From: Collybiopsis luxurians FD-317 M1
Lineage: Eukaryota; Basidiomycota; Agaricomycetes; Agaricales; Omphalotaceae
Direction of reading: 5' to 3'
Assembly: GCA_000827265.1 (NCBI GenBank)
Contig: KN834862.1
Location: 1-64,000 of the forward strand
DNA length: 64,000 bases
Part shown: piece after piece, positions 22,947 to 33,639 of the stretch
How the letters are laid out: the number at the start of each line of letters is the position of its first letter
Position numbering within the stretch: position 1 is the first letter of the stretch
Translations under genes and position numbers: made by a program
The notes under the pieces: generated by a model
The model's input: the letters and a program-made list of their open reading frames with translations, nothing else
Database searches by the model: none
What the model was told of the DNA's origin: nothing

Positions 22947-23248
22947 TCCTCGTCATTCACGTAGTTAGCTTCCCTATTTTTTCTCTTATCGCACCTGCTT
23001 GCAATTTTCTTCCAAGTTCTTGGTCGGGAAATTTTCGGGCCCGCACCATAGATGGATAACTCAGACCCTTTCTTCTTTCTCGACTTATCCTTTGCCCGCT
23101 TCAACAACTGACTTAGAAAATTGGGGATGCACGATTCCTAATAGAGTCGGGAGTCCGGTCCGGGACTCTATATTACATTGACTATTTCAAACGTCTCTCC
23201 TTCAACAACAAGCGTTCGAACTCTTGCATTGTCAACTAGACCGACCTT
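22947..23248. other. Spacer between tRNA and coiled-coil pseudogene
   Basis: Promoter region of the duplicated coiled-coil gene. It contains the GC-rich motif GGGAGTCCGGTCCGGGACT followed by TATATTA about 80 bp before the ATG, also present in copy 2 (near 26448). Confidence 0.4.
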
Positions 23249-24177
23249 ATGACGAGTTCAGATCAACGCTCAACGGACTCGCTTCAAATCTCTGTCCTAA
23301 CCAAAGCTCTCGAAGACGCCCAGAACCGAGTTGCAGTCCTCGAGCAGCAAATCAAGGTATAGAATTTTTTTTTTGAATTCAACTTCATTCAATCTCGCTT
23401 AGGCCTTGAATACCTTTTAAAAACCTTGAACAGTTAGAGACTGAGAATTCTCGTCTGACAAAACAGAACCATGACTATAAGGATCGGTCTATTGTAATCA
23501 AGAACGAGGTATCTCATAGTCTTTGTGGTTATCTCTCGATTTTGCTGGGACTTACTGGACGTTATGCTAAGGAACAAGTTCCAAAACAGGCCTTATTGGA
23601 TTCCGGTCACGTCAAAGAATTGGTTCCTCCATTCCGTGCTGTTGAGTTCGATGCATCTGACTAATCTCACGCGTTTCCATAGCAAGCGAAGGCTCAAAGA
23701 CTTGAAGCAGAGTTAACGGAGTCTGTAGGTGGCTTGTAGTAGTTTCGATACGTTGATTTCTCATCTGCGCTTTGCAGAGAGATAAGCTTGCAAATCTCGA
23801 GACCGAACAATTTGAATCGGTACGTTATTTGTTTGTTCGCTCTCAGTACGACTTCCTTCCATTAACGGCATTAATTTACCAGAAAGAAACGGCCCAAAAG
23901 CTCACCCAGGAGCTAAAAGAGGCGGTGAGTAGTGTGCATCTCTTTTCTTCTCGGCATCGCCATTCTTGAGCTTGGACGATACCCTAGTTCTTACTGACGT
24001 GGGCGTGATACAGAACTCTCGCTCAGATTCACTGTCCTTGGATCTGGATACGGTCAAGACGGAGCATTGACTGCAAAGTACCAAAAGGCAAAGCCTAAGA
24101 AAAAAGAGGCGGAATCAGTGAGTGAATGAGTTCACACACCGAAAGGAGGATTATCGATGTTGAGAGATCAGGACCTA
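23249..24177 (+). pseudogene. Coiled-coil/DUF6697-like gene, truncated tandem copy
   Basis: It matches the first exons of the gene at 26558-28520, starting MTSSDQRSTDSLQ with the coiled-coil exons in the same places. A 7-nt deletion in the sixth exon shifts the frame to a TGA at 24068-24070. The whole C-terminal half is missing because the tandem duplication joins at 24177. Confidence 0.85.
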
Positions 24178-24447
24178 CCAATGATTCTAGGTCCTCCCGC
24201 AAGTCGTTCAGAGGAGAAGAACATACGTGAACATTCACTTTCTTGGTACCTGTCGAAGGCACAGCTCGACTGGTGATATGAATGATGGGAGGTAATGGTA
24301 CCTGCTTGTTGCCCTTTGGATGAACAAAAACCTGCCGTGGTCTGCTTCCTCGGTTGACCTAGAAGATGATTTTGTTCCTCAGCAATAAAACTAACCTATT
24401 AAAGCAGTTGGAACAGGACGTACTGAAGTACGGTGGTGTGAAAACAT
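24178..24447 (-). pseudogene. Orphan first two exons of DUF6697-like paralogue 1
   Basis: Exons 24447-24424 and 24358-24227 repeat 20442-20419 and 20353-20222 with few changes, including the splice signals. The rest of the gene was not copied. Transcription from this duplicated promoter would run into the truncated coiled-coil pseudogene on its opposite strand. Confidence 0.8.
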
Positions 24448-24943
24448 TAAAAAGAATCTAGATATCTCGAGATAGGAATGGAGAGAAAAAAAGGGGCCGA
24501 GTAATGGTACGATTGCAAGGAGGGTCGAAGGGGTCTCTCCAATTTATTTTTATTTTTTGAGCGGCCTTTGGCCATGAGAACATTGATGGCGTGGGTCCGC
24601 ACACATTTTTCGAAACATGTACATTCATTGAATGAAGTTTTCGTGCAACTCGCAGCTCCTGGCTGCACCAAAAGGCCTTGAAGTACGGATGTTGGCAGTG
24701 GTAATTGCACCGAAAAGGCTCGGTTGAGGAGCTTTACGCGATGTGAGGTCACGCACTGTCACCACATGTGATCCGTGACGCACTCTCGGTATCAGTGGCT
24801 CTCAGCCTTGAAGTTGCTTTGCGACCACGATCTGACCTCGAAAAGGTACGTGCTTGAATTACTAATTCCCTAACGAAGTATTCCTGATCACAAAACAGAC
24901 TGTGCACCCTACTACGAACGTGAACAAACTTGTTCCCGTCGAT

Positions 24944-25983
24944 ATGCCTGCCAGGACAGACCAATCAAGCTTTAGCACTGCTGTATGCGACGACGGAGAT
25001 GATTCGACAGTCATAGCACATGAAAGACACTGGTATGATGGAGAAATGATTATAGTGCAGGTCGAGAACACTTCCTTTAAACTGCATGACTCTCGATTGG
25101 CCAAAGAAAGTAAATGGTTCAGAGAGAAATTGTCTCTCAAAGGCAGCGAGGATGCTATAAACTCGGATGGTTGCAAGATATATGTTGTTGGTCAGGCTAA
25201 CCTAGGAATTGTGGTAACCAAACGATCGTTCGCTGCTCTTGTGGATGCAATGGAGGACGCAATGTAAGTTACTCAATGCTCCCTGATCATCTACTAATTC
25301 TTCTCCTTAGCAAGTATATGCTGTCAGAAGACTCCATACCTCGTCATGGCGTAATCTGCGATATACTCTATGCTGCTACGGCTCTGGGATTTACTCGCTA
25401 TCGGGCATGGGCTGTTTCCCGCCTTGAGAAGCATTATTGGTCCTCCGATCTCAAAACTTTACGGACACAGCCTTCATGGACCGTCGAAATCTGCGAAAGG
25501 GCTATCGTCACCTCCAGAGAATGTAACGTGCCTTCAATTCTGAAGCGTGCTTTATACGAGCTCGTCCGGCGTCCAGATTATTGGAAAGGTGGTCTGGATG
25601 ACCCAAATGAGGTGCTGCAATCCTTGGAGATTACACTTGCTGGTGCACGACTAAAGCTGGCCCAAGAATGGTCCTCGAGAGCCTCTCTAGTCATACCCAC
25701 CCTTGCGGAGGACTCGTTATGCTGCAAATATCTCGAACCTGCTCCTCACGAGTCAGCTTTTGGACATGCGTACACGAGCTATATGCACCACGGTCCAAAA
25801 GGCCTTTTCCGTCAGTATCTCTTCGATCCGATTGCAGGACTGCTTGCACTATCTAAGAAACAGTGGGAGACCCCTCAAATATGTAAAGGGTGTGTGAAAA
25901 AGGCCCAAGCGGGATGGATTGCGGATCGACAAAAGCTGTGGGATAGATTGGATGAGTGGCTCGGGCTTGAAACAGTTTCTTAA
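24944..25983 (+). CDS. BTB/POZ domain protein, intact tandem copy
   Basis: Two exons, 24944-25263 and 25311-25983, give 330 residues. The start at MPARTDQSSFS is the first ATG followed by conserved-looking sequence. The BTB core covers about residues 30-140: HERHWYDGEMIIVQVENTSF, FKLHDSRLAKESKWF, then VTKRSFAALVDAMEDA. A helical C-terminal region follows (RHGVICDILYAATALGFTRY, LEKHYWSSDLKTL), the layout of the large Agaricomycete BTB family. Such proteins probably act as dimeric adaptors, perhaps for cullin-3; no specific role is known. It has an intact tRNA-Arg about 130 bp downstream. The first tandem copy is a deletion pseudogene, so this is the functional member. Confidence 0.8.
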
Positions 25984-26109
25984 CATACCGACACGAAACT
26001 TATGCACTTACTAAAAATTACTTGTTCGTCCTCCATGAAACGTAACAGATTCGTTCTCGTTTTCGCCCATGAAGCGCAATGAGATCAGCCCATTTGGTAG
26101 ATTAATCAG

Positions 26110-26201
26110 GCCGGCGTGGCGCAATGGTAGCGCGTAGCTTTCCTATTGCTTATACAAGCAAATTGAGGCTGAAGTTGCGGGTTCGATCCCCGTCGTCGGT
26201 T
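26110..26201 (+). tRNA. tRNA-Arg(CCT) with 20-nt intron, tandem copy 2
   Basis: Same cloverleaf as at 22854, with one better acceptor pair (GCCGGCG). The anticodon CCT is at 26142-26144 and the intron at 26146-26165. A and B boxes are unchanged. The mature tRNA differs from copy 1 at one acceptor-stem base, while the intron differs at many. Confidence 0.85.
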
Positions 26202-26557
26202 TCATCTACTTCGATTATACCTCTTTTTTTTTTTTGCTTTTTGTAGTTTGCTTCCCTATTTTTCGTACTTGCTTGCAATTTTGTTCCAAGTTCTTGGTCG
26301 GTAATTTTCGGGCCCGCACCATAAATGGATAACTTCTTCTTTCTCGACTTATCCTTCGCCCTTAGAAAATCGGAATCCAATCCAGAAAACAAGGACGGGA
26401 TGCATTTCGTCAGGAGTAAGTATCACGAATTTCGATTCCTAATAGTCGGGAGTCCGGTCCGGGACTTTATATTACATTGACTATTTCAAACGTCTTTCCT
26501 TCAACAACAATATTGTGAAAGCGTTCGAACTCTTGCATTTTCAACTAGACCGACCTT
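26202..26557. other. Promoter spacer of the coiled-coil gene
   Basis: T-rich tract just after the tRNA (a likely pol III terminator near 26226), then the GC-rich motif GGGAGTCCGGTCCGGGACT near 26448 and TATATTA near 26468, about 85 bp before the ATG. Confidence 0.4.
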
Positions 26558-28520
26558 ATGACAAGTTCAGATCAACGCTCAACGGACTCGCTTCAAATCT
26601 CTGTATTGACCAAAGCTCTCGAAGACGCCCAGAACCGAGTTGCAGTCCTCGAACAGCAAGTCAAGGTATAAAATTTTTTCTGAATTCAACTTCATTCAAT
26701 CCCGCTCAGGCCACGAATACCTTTTAAGAACCTTGAACAGTTAGAGACTGAAAATTCTCGTCTGACAAAACAGAACCATGACTATAAGGATCGGTCTATT
26801 GTAATCAAGAACGAGGTATCTCATAGTCTTTGTGGTTATCTCTCTCGATTTTGCTGGGACTTACTGGACGTTATGCCAAGGAACAAGTTCCAAAACTGGC
26901 CTTATTGGATTCCGGCGACGTCAAAGAATTGGTTCGTCCATTCCGGGCCGTTGAGTTCGATGCATCTTACTAATCTCATGCGTTTCCATAGCAAGCGAAG
27001 GCTCAAAGACTTGAAGCAGAGTTAACGGAGTCTGTAGGTGGTTTGTAGTAGTAGTTTTTGCTACATTGGCATTTCATCTGCGCTTTTCAGAGAGATAAGC
27101 TTGCAAAGCTCGAGACCGAACAACTTGAATCGGTACGTTATTTGTTTGTTCGCTCTCATTACGACTTCCTTCCCTTAACGGCACTAATTTACCAGAAAGA
27201 AACAGCCCAAAAGCTCGCCCAGGAGCTGAAAGAGGCGGTGAGTAGTGTGCATCTCTTTTCTTCTCGGCATCACCATTCTGGAGCTCGGCCAACACATTAG
27301 TTCTTACTAACGCGGGCGTGATATAGAACTCTCGCTCAGAATCACTGTCCTTGGATCTAGATACGGTCAAGGCGGAGCTCTCTGCATTGACTGCAAAGTA
27401 CCAAAAGGCAAAGTCTAAGAAAAAAGAGGCGGAATCGGTGAGTGAATGAGTTCGCACACCGAAAGAAGGATTATCGATGTTGAGAGATCAGGACCTACAA
27501 TCTCTCCGAGAGAAAGTCGAAGGTCTAGAAGCAACTATTGCCGAGAATCAAAAGCCTGTCACCGCTTTAGCAAGGATTCAGACGCACTTGCAGTTACTTC
27601 CTCGCCTATCACAAAAAATAGACCGCATATCCTTTAAACTGCCCAACAAAGTTTCTGCAGCGGCGTTGGCTGATTATTTGGAACGCGTAGTGAGTATCCA
27701 TCTCACTCAATGGCTATATTTCTACTTTACTAATGGTGGTTTTCCCCAAGGCTCCCAGGGATCCTATATGGTGAGCAGCTCCTTTACTCACAAAATATAT
27801 TAATTCTGAGGATACCGTTCGAATTAGGACCGAACATTCTCTGATCTTCCTTCCTGTTGGGTATACGAGTCTAAGTGCACAGTGTTGTTCCGACCAGCAT
27901 TTCCTCGTCTGTGTTCCATTCACGCAGAAGATTCCAAACTCTTCCATACTTGTCCGTTCACCCTTCAAAAATCGTACTGGACAAACGCAAGAACTCTTTA
28001 CGATGCCGAATGGTCAGATACTTTACATGGGCACGTACGAATGCATAGGCACGAAGGAGTATGCGCCAACAGGGATGAAGTTACCGGCTGCAATTGTGAG
28101 TCTGCCTCTCTACTGGTCTTTCTACAATCAAGGAGCTAATTTACAGTCCAGCCTGTGAAAAATATTGTCAATGTTGTCCACTCGCAATTTTTACAGCACC
28201 CAAAACAAGGCGTTCCGTCATATCAGCAGCTTTGCAAGTGGTACGAGAGTGGTGAACTGAGTGTAGAGTTTATTATTTTGAAGTCCGTCGGTTTCGATGC
28301 CGAGCTAGCTCAGGCGTTGAAGAAGGAGAAGCAAAGGCACCACTCGCAACACGCAGGAAAGAAGCGAAAGCCTCAGGGTAAAGCTCAAAGGCCTGGTCCT
28401 AGCAGAGATGGATCGGAAGGAAGTGAGATAACTGAGCCTCCGTCCAAACGAAGAAAAATGACCACCAGAGACGGCAGTTGCTCAACACGAACTTCCCTGT
28501 CTTCGGACGAGGAGGACTGA
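26558..28520 (+). CDS. Coiled-coil DUF6697-like protein (paralogue 2)
   Basis: Ten exons, 26558-26665, 26741-26815, 26992-27033, 27091-27132, 27196-27237, 27327-27437, 27492-27689, 27751-27770, 27828-28095 and 28152-28520, give 424 residues. Residues 15-200 are a long coiled coil starting LTKALEDAQNRVAVLEQQ. Exons 3, 4 and 5 are each exactly 42 nt, or two heptads. The C-terminal domain begins after a 20-nt microexon with a split Trp codon (APRDPIW), then LIFLPVG, TQELF, YMGTYECIG, VPSYQQLCKWYESGELSVEF and a Lys/Arg-rich nuclear-type tail. Function unknown. The 5' half is duplicated as a pseudogene at 23249-24177. It is head-to-tail with two related genes downstream. Confidence 0.75.
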
Positions 28521-29401
28521 TCATAAATTCTGGAGGAGCTGGGTATATTAAACCACGTCACTTTTAGGTGTAACATATTCGCCTCTGCTGCATTCGACTG
28601 TATCCTATAGATTGAGTTTGATGAGAGCCCGAACGTGAAAAGAGAGATAAGTCAGAATCGCGTAGCACTCGCTCTTAATACCCAACCTCCGTCTCACTCG
28701 TCACCTTCGATGGCATTCTACCCTAAAACTCAACAAGTTAATTATTTTTTCGGTAATACCCTCCATCTCCCAGTCTCCGGATTTGGTAGGCCTTGAAGGA
28801 GCAGAACAATGGGAACGGAAAGTCTTTGAACTCGAGTGATGCTATTGTAGGTTCAGCGAGTAGCTCTATGTACTGTGCATGATCTATGTATGATGAGAAA
28901 TTAGGCAGGCATTGGGGGAAGGCTGCAGCCTTCGGGTCCCAGCCACGAAGAGATCTGGTAGACACGGTCAGCTGCGATTGGGCGGGAGGGCCTCGAGCAG
29001 CTGCATGGATCTCAACAAGCTCGGACTGCAATTTCTTAACAATTGCACAAGAAGAGGCTGCGAGTTGGGTGGGTGGGTGTGAAAAGAAAGCTAAGATACT
29101 ATGCTCCGAGGCTCGAGACTTCGACGGACTTACACTGATGCGGTGCTGAGGGGAGATGCAGACATTGCATCACGTGTCTGTTCGAAGACTATAGTTTGCT
29201 TTATCGCACTTCGTTCGATTAGCAAACTGCCAAAGATGGAGATAAAGTTCCCATTTAAACCGCGATTGCCGATAGTCTGGCCGAAGTCCCATGGAAGTGA
29301 TTTGTTCTCAGAGTTGTTTTCAACACACACTTCATCGCCACGAAAAGACGTCCTCTCTGCCACTTCATCTAGACAAATATTCCTCTTCTTGAACTAAGCA
29401 G
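28521..29401. other. Intergenic region with a possible small minus-strand frame
   Basis: Mostly without features. A 97-codon open frame on the minus strand (29031-28738) reads through a plausible helical start (MQSELVEIHAAARG) but has no recognised domain or splice support; I leave it uncalled. It lies divergently upstream of the next coiled-coil gene. Confidence 0.35.
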
Positions 29402-30459
29402 ATGAAGAAAAAGTCTCCTACAGATGGCACGAAATCTTCGGCAGATGGCATGGTATCGATTCTGACAAAGGCGCTCCAAGACTCTCATAATCGTGTTGCC
29501 ACTCTTGAGCAAGAGCTGCGGGTAAGTCGATGATTGAGTTTTGGAGAATCTTGATAAGCTAGATTCTCGTTTTATTTAGGATGCCACAAAAGTCAAACTG
29601 GAAAATACGGTCCTTCGGGCCCAGATCCTCGAGCTCAAAGTTCGCCTCGCTGTAAAGAATGCCGAGGTATGTACGTTTCTAATGTCGTTCTACAGTTACG
29701 CAGTCCCTGATTGCTCCCCAAAGGATTTTGATTCAGACCCTGGAAAACAGTCGGTATGTCTGCTTACCCATACCCGTTGCTTTGCTTTGCGTCAAGAGGC
29801 TCACAAATGAATGCCAGCGGAAAAAACTTCAGGACGCGGCCGCTGTTAGCACCCAAGAGGAACAGCAGGGGAAACAGTCAACGTTCTCTAACCTCACCTC
29901 GCCAATGGGCTCTCCTCCAGCCTCTAGTTCGCCATATCACTTTTTGGCTCCGCTTCCACCCGGTGTGGCGCTCAACACGGATGGTACGACGTACGAAATT
30001 GCCACCGGCCGTCCTATCTACCTGCCCCCTCCCTCGAACGTATACATGCAGGCTCCATTCGCTCCAGGATCGCTTTACCAGTACCATACAGGCAGCCCTT
30101 CCAGCCTCATCCCGCCTAGCTGGGAGGAGCCCATGCCATCCATAGGCGCTGGCCACTCTGATTCGGGAGAGCCAAACCTGAAGGATTCCTCGCTGTCGGA
30201 TACAGCTTCCAAAAACAGTTCGGGCGAGGGCTCTAAGCTCAGAATTAATGCCGCTCCGTTTGTGCCTTCCAAACAACCGCAGTATTTTCCTCAGGGCGAA
30301 TACTCCAGGATGGGCAACTTCGATACAGAAAGCTATACGTCCGATTATAGGTACTATAACCCCGACCCATACGGATTTAATCCCTTCATGGATTCATCGC
30401 AAGTTCTTCCATCTACACCTAGCCCACCCTCTCACCATGGCGCCGTATATTATATCTAA
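29402..30459 (+). CDS. Coiled-coil head with Pro/Ser/Tyr-rich tail, family relative
   Basis: Four exons, 29402-29521, 29580-29666, 29724-29753 and 29818-30459, give 292 residues. The first 70 residues resemble the heads of the flanking DUF6697-like genes: SILTKALQDSHNRVATLEQE and a second coiled-coil exon with an intron at the same place. The rest is different: a low-complexity tail rich in Pro, Ser, Gly and Tyr (GSLYQYHTGSPSSLIPPSWE, YTSDYRYYNPDPYGFNPFMD) without the C-terminal domain. The shared head and different tail suggest exon shuffling or loss of the domain. The tail looks intrinsically disordered. Function unknown. Confidence 0.7.
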
Positions 30460-30958
30460 TTCTCTTGCTATAACTTGTCAGGTCAACGCCTCTCCGCAGT
30501 GCCTCAGCATTCTTTTTAGTTTATCCCCTCCCGATCCCTTATCGTCAATTTTTATTTTTCGATTTGGTATCTGAAGCAAGTCTGTGCAGTGGTGCTAGTT
30601 AATTCGCCCTACAGTGATCTAACCAGTGACATATCTATCTGCCTATTTATCCATAAGTCTAACGTCAAAAGTTGGACATGGTGAGCGCTAGTCTAGATTC
30701 GATTTGGCGCTTACTCTCTTCCGTCTCTTTCATTATTCGAAAGGACACACTGAGAACGTCCTCCTTACGGCCGGAAAGACTGGATGAAAATATGTCTCCC
30801 AGTCTAATGATTGCTTTTAAGAAAGAAGGATCGGGGGGATAAGTGATTGGACCCACCAATGCCGGATTTGTCACCGGCTGAAATTCCATGGAGACTCGTT
30901 CTCTGTCAACGAACGGCTATCTTTAGAATACCCAGCACCAGCTGCGAACTGAGAACAC
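30460..30958. other. Intergenic region
   Basis: A 74-codon minus-strand open frame (30889-30665) is the only item of note and is not supported by splicing or a domain. Confidence 0.4.
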
Positions 30959-30966
30959 CATATAAA
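30959..30966 (+). promoter_or_regulatory. TATA box of DUF6697-like paralogue 3
   Basis: CATATAAA lies about 30 bp before the ATG at 30995. If used as the core promoter, the 5' leader would be very short. Confidence 0.4.
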
Positions 30967-30994
30967 GACAGCGTAATTTTCAAAATTCTCTTAA

Positions 30995-33160
30995 ATGAGC
31001 CGATACGAATCCACAAACATGATCCCGGTCCTCACCAAAGCTCTTCAAGACACCCAGAACCACGTTACTAAGCTCGAACAAGAGCTTCAGGTAGAACTCT
31101 TCCTAGATCCGCCATAACGGCTATTTTATTAATTTTTGAGGCTGCGAAAACATTCGAAACCGAAAATGCCATTCTCAGAAAGCGTATCACTGAGCTTCAA
31201 GGCGGCCTCACGGTCAAGAAGGAAGAGGTATACTTCCAGTTTATCTTCATAGGATCTACAACTGAGTATCTATATCTCCAAGAACGTGGACTCGACTATT
31301 GCGCTATTTGACACCGGCGTAGGAAGGGCTAAGGAGTCGGTATGTCAATCCCATCCTTATCATTCATGGATGATTCTCCACTCACCGTTCGTTCTTTGTT
31401 AGAGCGAGTTGACCAAAATAGTTTGTATCTATGTTCTGCCTCCCGTTTGATATCCCGTTGACGCATTGGCTGGCGATTCAGAAGGTTGAGCTGAAGGAAG
31501 AAGTGCGTAGTCTAATACGATGTTTTTCCTTTACTCAATCCTATGTGCAGCAAGAAAAGACTCAGCACCTGCAGACTGAGCTACAGGAATTAGTGCGTGG
31601 CTCCAAGTATAATGTCCGCTACAGACACCGAATCATTTGTACAGCAAGAAGAGAACCGACGGCTTCGAACTGAGCAGCAAAAATCGGTGCGTGCCCAGTC
31701 GAAACTCTTGACGCAGGTTTGAACGCGAAGTGCTTTCTTTTTTTAGCAACAGAAGCAGGGGGAATTAACTGGCACGGTTCGTACTTGGACTTCCCTCGTA
31801 TTCTCTTTTCCTCTTACTCTCACTTCAAGAACGATGAACTTCGAGCTAATATAGGCGCTCTTCAAGAGAAGTATAATAATGCCAAAATGAAAAGGAAGGA
31901 AACGCGTAGGGTAATGCACTATTGTTGTACCACGTTTAGAAGGTCCATTTACTCTTGGGGTTTGCCTAGGAAATGCAAGAATTGCAAGGCAAGATAAAGT
32001 CACTAGAGAGACTGTTTGCCGATGCGCAGGCTCAGGTGATTGTGTTTGGACTTCTTGTCTCTAGAATTTGAACTCGTCTCATCGCGTTTGCTAAAAAATC
32101 AGGAAAGCCAGGTAACAGGATTCCAGGTAAAGCTAAGCCGTAATCGACGCTAATGACCAAGTTCTTGTCAGCCAACGACAATGCTCGCCAAAATTCAAAC
32201 ACGTTTACAGTACCTTCCGCTTATACCTTCGACTACACGGCGTCTGGTAAACGGTCCCCGGCTCAATTCCAATGTCGATATACTATCATACCTAAAGCTT
32301 GCAGTACGTTGAATCTGATGCTCTCGTCGAGTTATCCGTGTCTCACTACTACCCCATCAGGCTCCCAAAATACAGTGGTATGCGGAAAATTTTTCTTGCC
32401 TAAGCCTTTGAGTAGAGTCCCATATGATTGTTATCGTTCATACAGGTCTGAAAAGCATTTTTTCTTCTTCCCGCGGAGTATCAGCATGCATTGCGGGTCC
32501 AACCAACATTATCTCACATGTAGTCCGGTGACCGAAACTATACCAGGGACTGAGTTCGTTGTTCGTTCTCCATATGAATGTCTAGACGGCCAGGCCCGCG
32601 AGTTCTTCACCACAAGAGCTGGTTTTGCTACTTACGCGGGTATTTACAAATGTCTCCGCATGGACGAATTTACTCCGAATGGTATGGCTCTACCTACTGG
32701 TCTGGTGAGTTAATAAATGTTCATCAGGAAACAAAGACTGATTCCTGTACTACAGCCAGCTAAATCTGTTGCCTACGAAGCGTCTCTGGAGAACGCGAAG
32801 AAACCAAAGCCGGGGTTTCCTTCTCAGCATGATCTCCAGAAGATGTACGAGAGCGGGAAGCTCAAGGTCGAGTTTACCATTTTTCAGTGTATCGGATACA
32901 ATCAGAGCTTGGCCGATAGCCTGATTCAATACGACAAGAATCAAGAACGCGGCTGGAAGCGGAGCTGGGAGGATGCGGTTGGACCTCAAGCTGGGCCGGT
33001 AGACAGCCCCAACAACGCGGTGAAGATTAAAAAAATAGCGTCTCCTGAACCTCCCTCTACGAAACGAAGGAAAACGGGTGGGGAGTCTGTTGAAAAGGTT
33101 GCTGCTTCTGACCCAGATTCCGATGCGGAAGACACGACTTCGGAATCGGATGAGGACTAA
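30995..33160 (+). CDS. Coiled-coil DUF6697-like protein (paralogue 3)
   Basis: Fifteen exons, 30995-31090, 31141-31227, 31283-31339, 31403-31420, 31482-31502, 31551-31592, 31645-31686, 31747-31776, 31830-31910, 31970-32035, 32103-32126, 32172-32303, 32361-32377, 32446-32704 and 32756-33160, give 458 residues. The N-terminal half is coiled coil starting IPVLTKALQDTQNHVTKLEQ, built from very small exons, two of which are exactly 42 nt. The C-terminal domain follows a 17-nt microexon with a split Trp (APKIQW): FFFFPRSISMHCG, AREFF, YAGIYKCLR, FPSQHDLQKMYESGKLKVEF. The tail is basic, then acidic and Ser-rich. The exon at 32103 could end nine bases in at another GT. Function unknown; a nuclear location is likely. 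Confidence 0.72.
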
Positions 33161-33639
33161 CACTTTTTGAGGATGTAGAGTTGCATGTCTCTGCGGCTTT
33201 ACCTGGTTGGTCAAAGATATGGTCTTGTATCCTTGATTTGTGTATATAGACCCCGACGGTCCAACCTCAACGTTTTGTTCGAAGAGTATTGCTGCTACAA
33301 TGGCTTCCATTCGACTACGAGCCCAGGCTTTTTCCATTCTTCAATTTAGTGGAGCCATATTGATACTGAGATACAGATGTTAGTGGGAATATTCTCCATT
33401 TTTTTTCGTAAATGCTGTAATATCGGATTAAGAGGAATATTTTGCATGGGATCCCGATGTCTCACTAGGTTCTGTATCGTCGCAAAAGACTTAGCGCTCA
33501 AATCAGTGGCAAGCGCCCGGTGCCTCTCTATTGTCTAACTCTCCCATCGCAGCAACATCACAGTGTACGTGAGGTATGATGATGAAGACTTGCGGCAAGG
33601 AATCGTTGACTGAATAATGATATCTCCTTGGGCTTCAGG
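33161..33639. other. Intergenic region
   Basis: 3' flank of paralogue 3 and 5' flank of the F-box pseudogene; nothing else seen. Confidence 0.45.

Larger units (their letters stand above)
20173..24177. repeat. Tandem segmental duplication, copy 1 (decayed)
   Basis: This segment and 24178-27498 share the same order: first two exons of the DUF6697-like gene (-), BTB gene (+), tRNA-Arg (+), start of the coiled-coil gene (+). The junction is abrupt: at 24177 the coiled-coil gene is cut and sequence identical to that starting at 20173 begins. Copy 1 is inflated by the gap-associated repeat of 928 bp and has lost about 190 bp inside the BTB gene. Confidence 0.9.
24178..27498. repeat. Tandem segmental duplication, copy 2 (intact genes)
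   Basis: The second unit, 3.3 kb, contains the intact BTB gene, a tRNA-Arg and the N-terminal exons of an intact coiled-coil gene. Identity to copy 1 is high throughout, including introns and spacers, so the duplication is recent. Confidence 0.9.
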
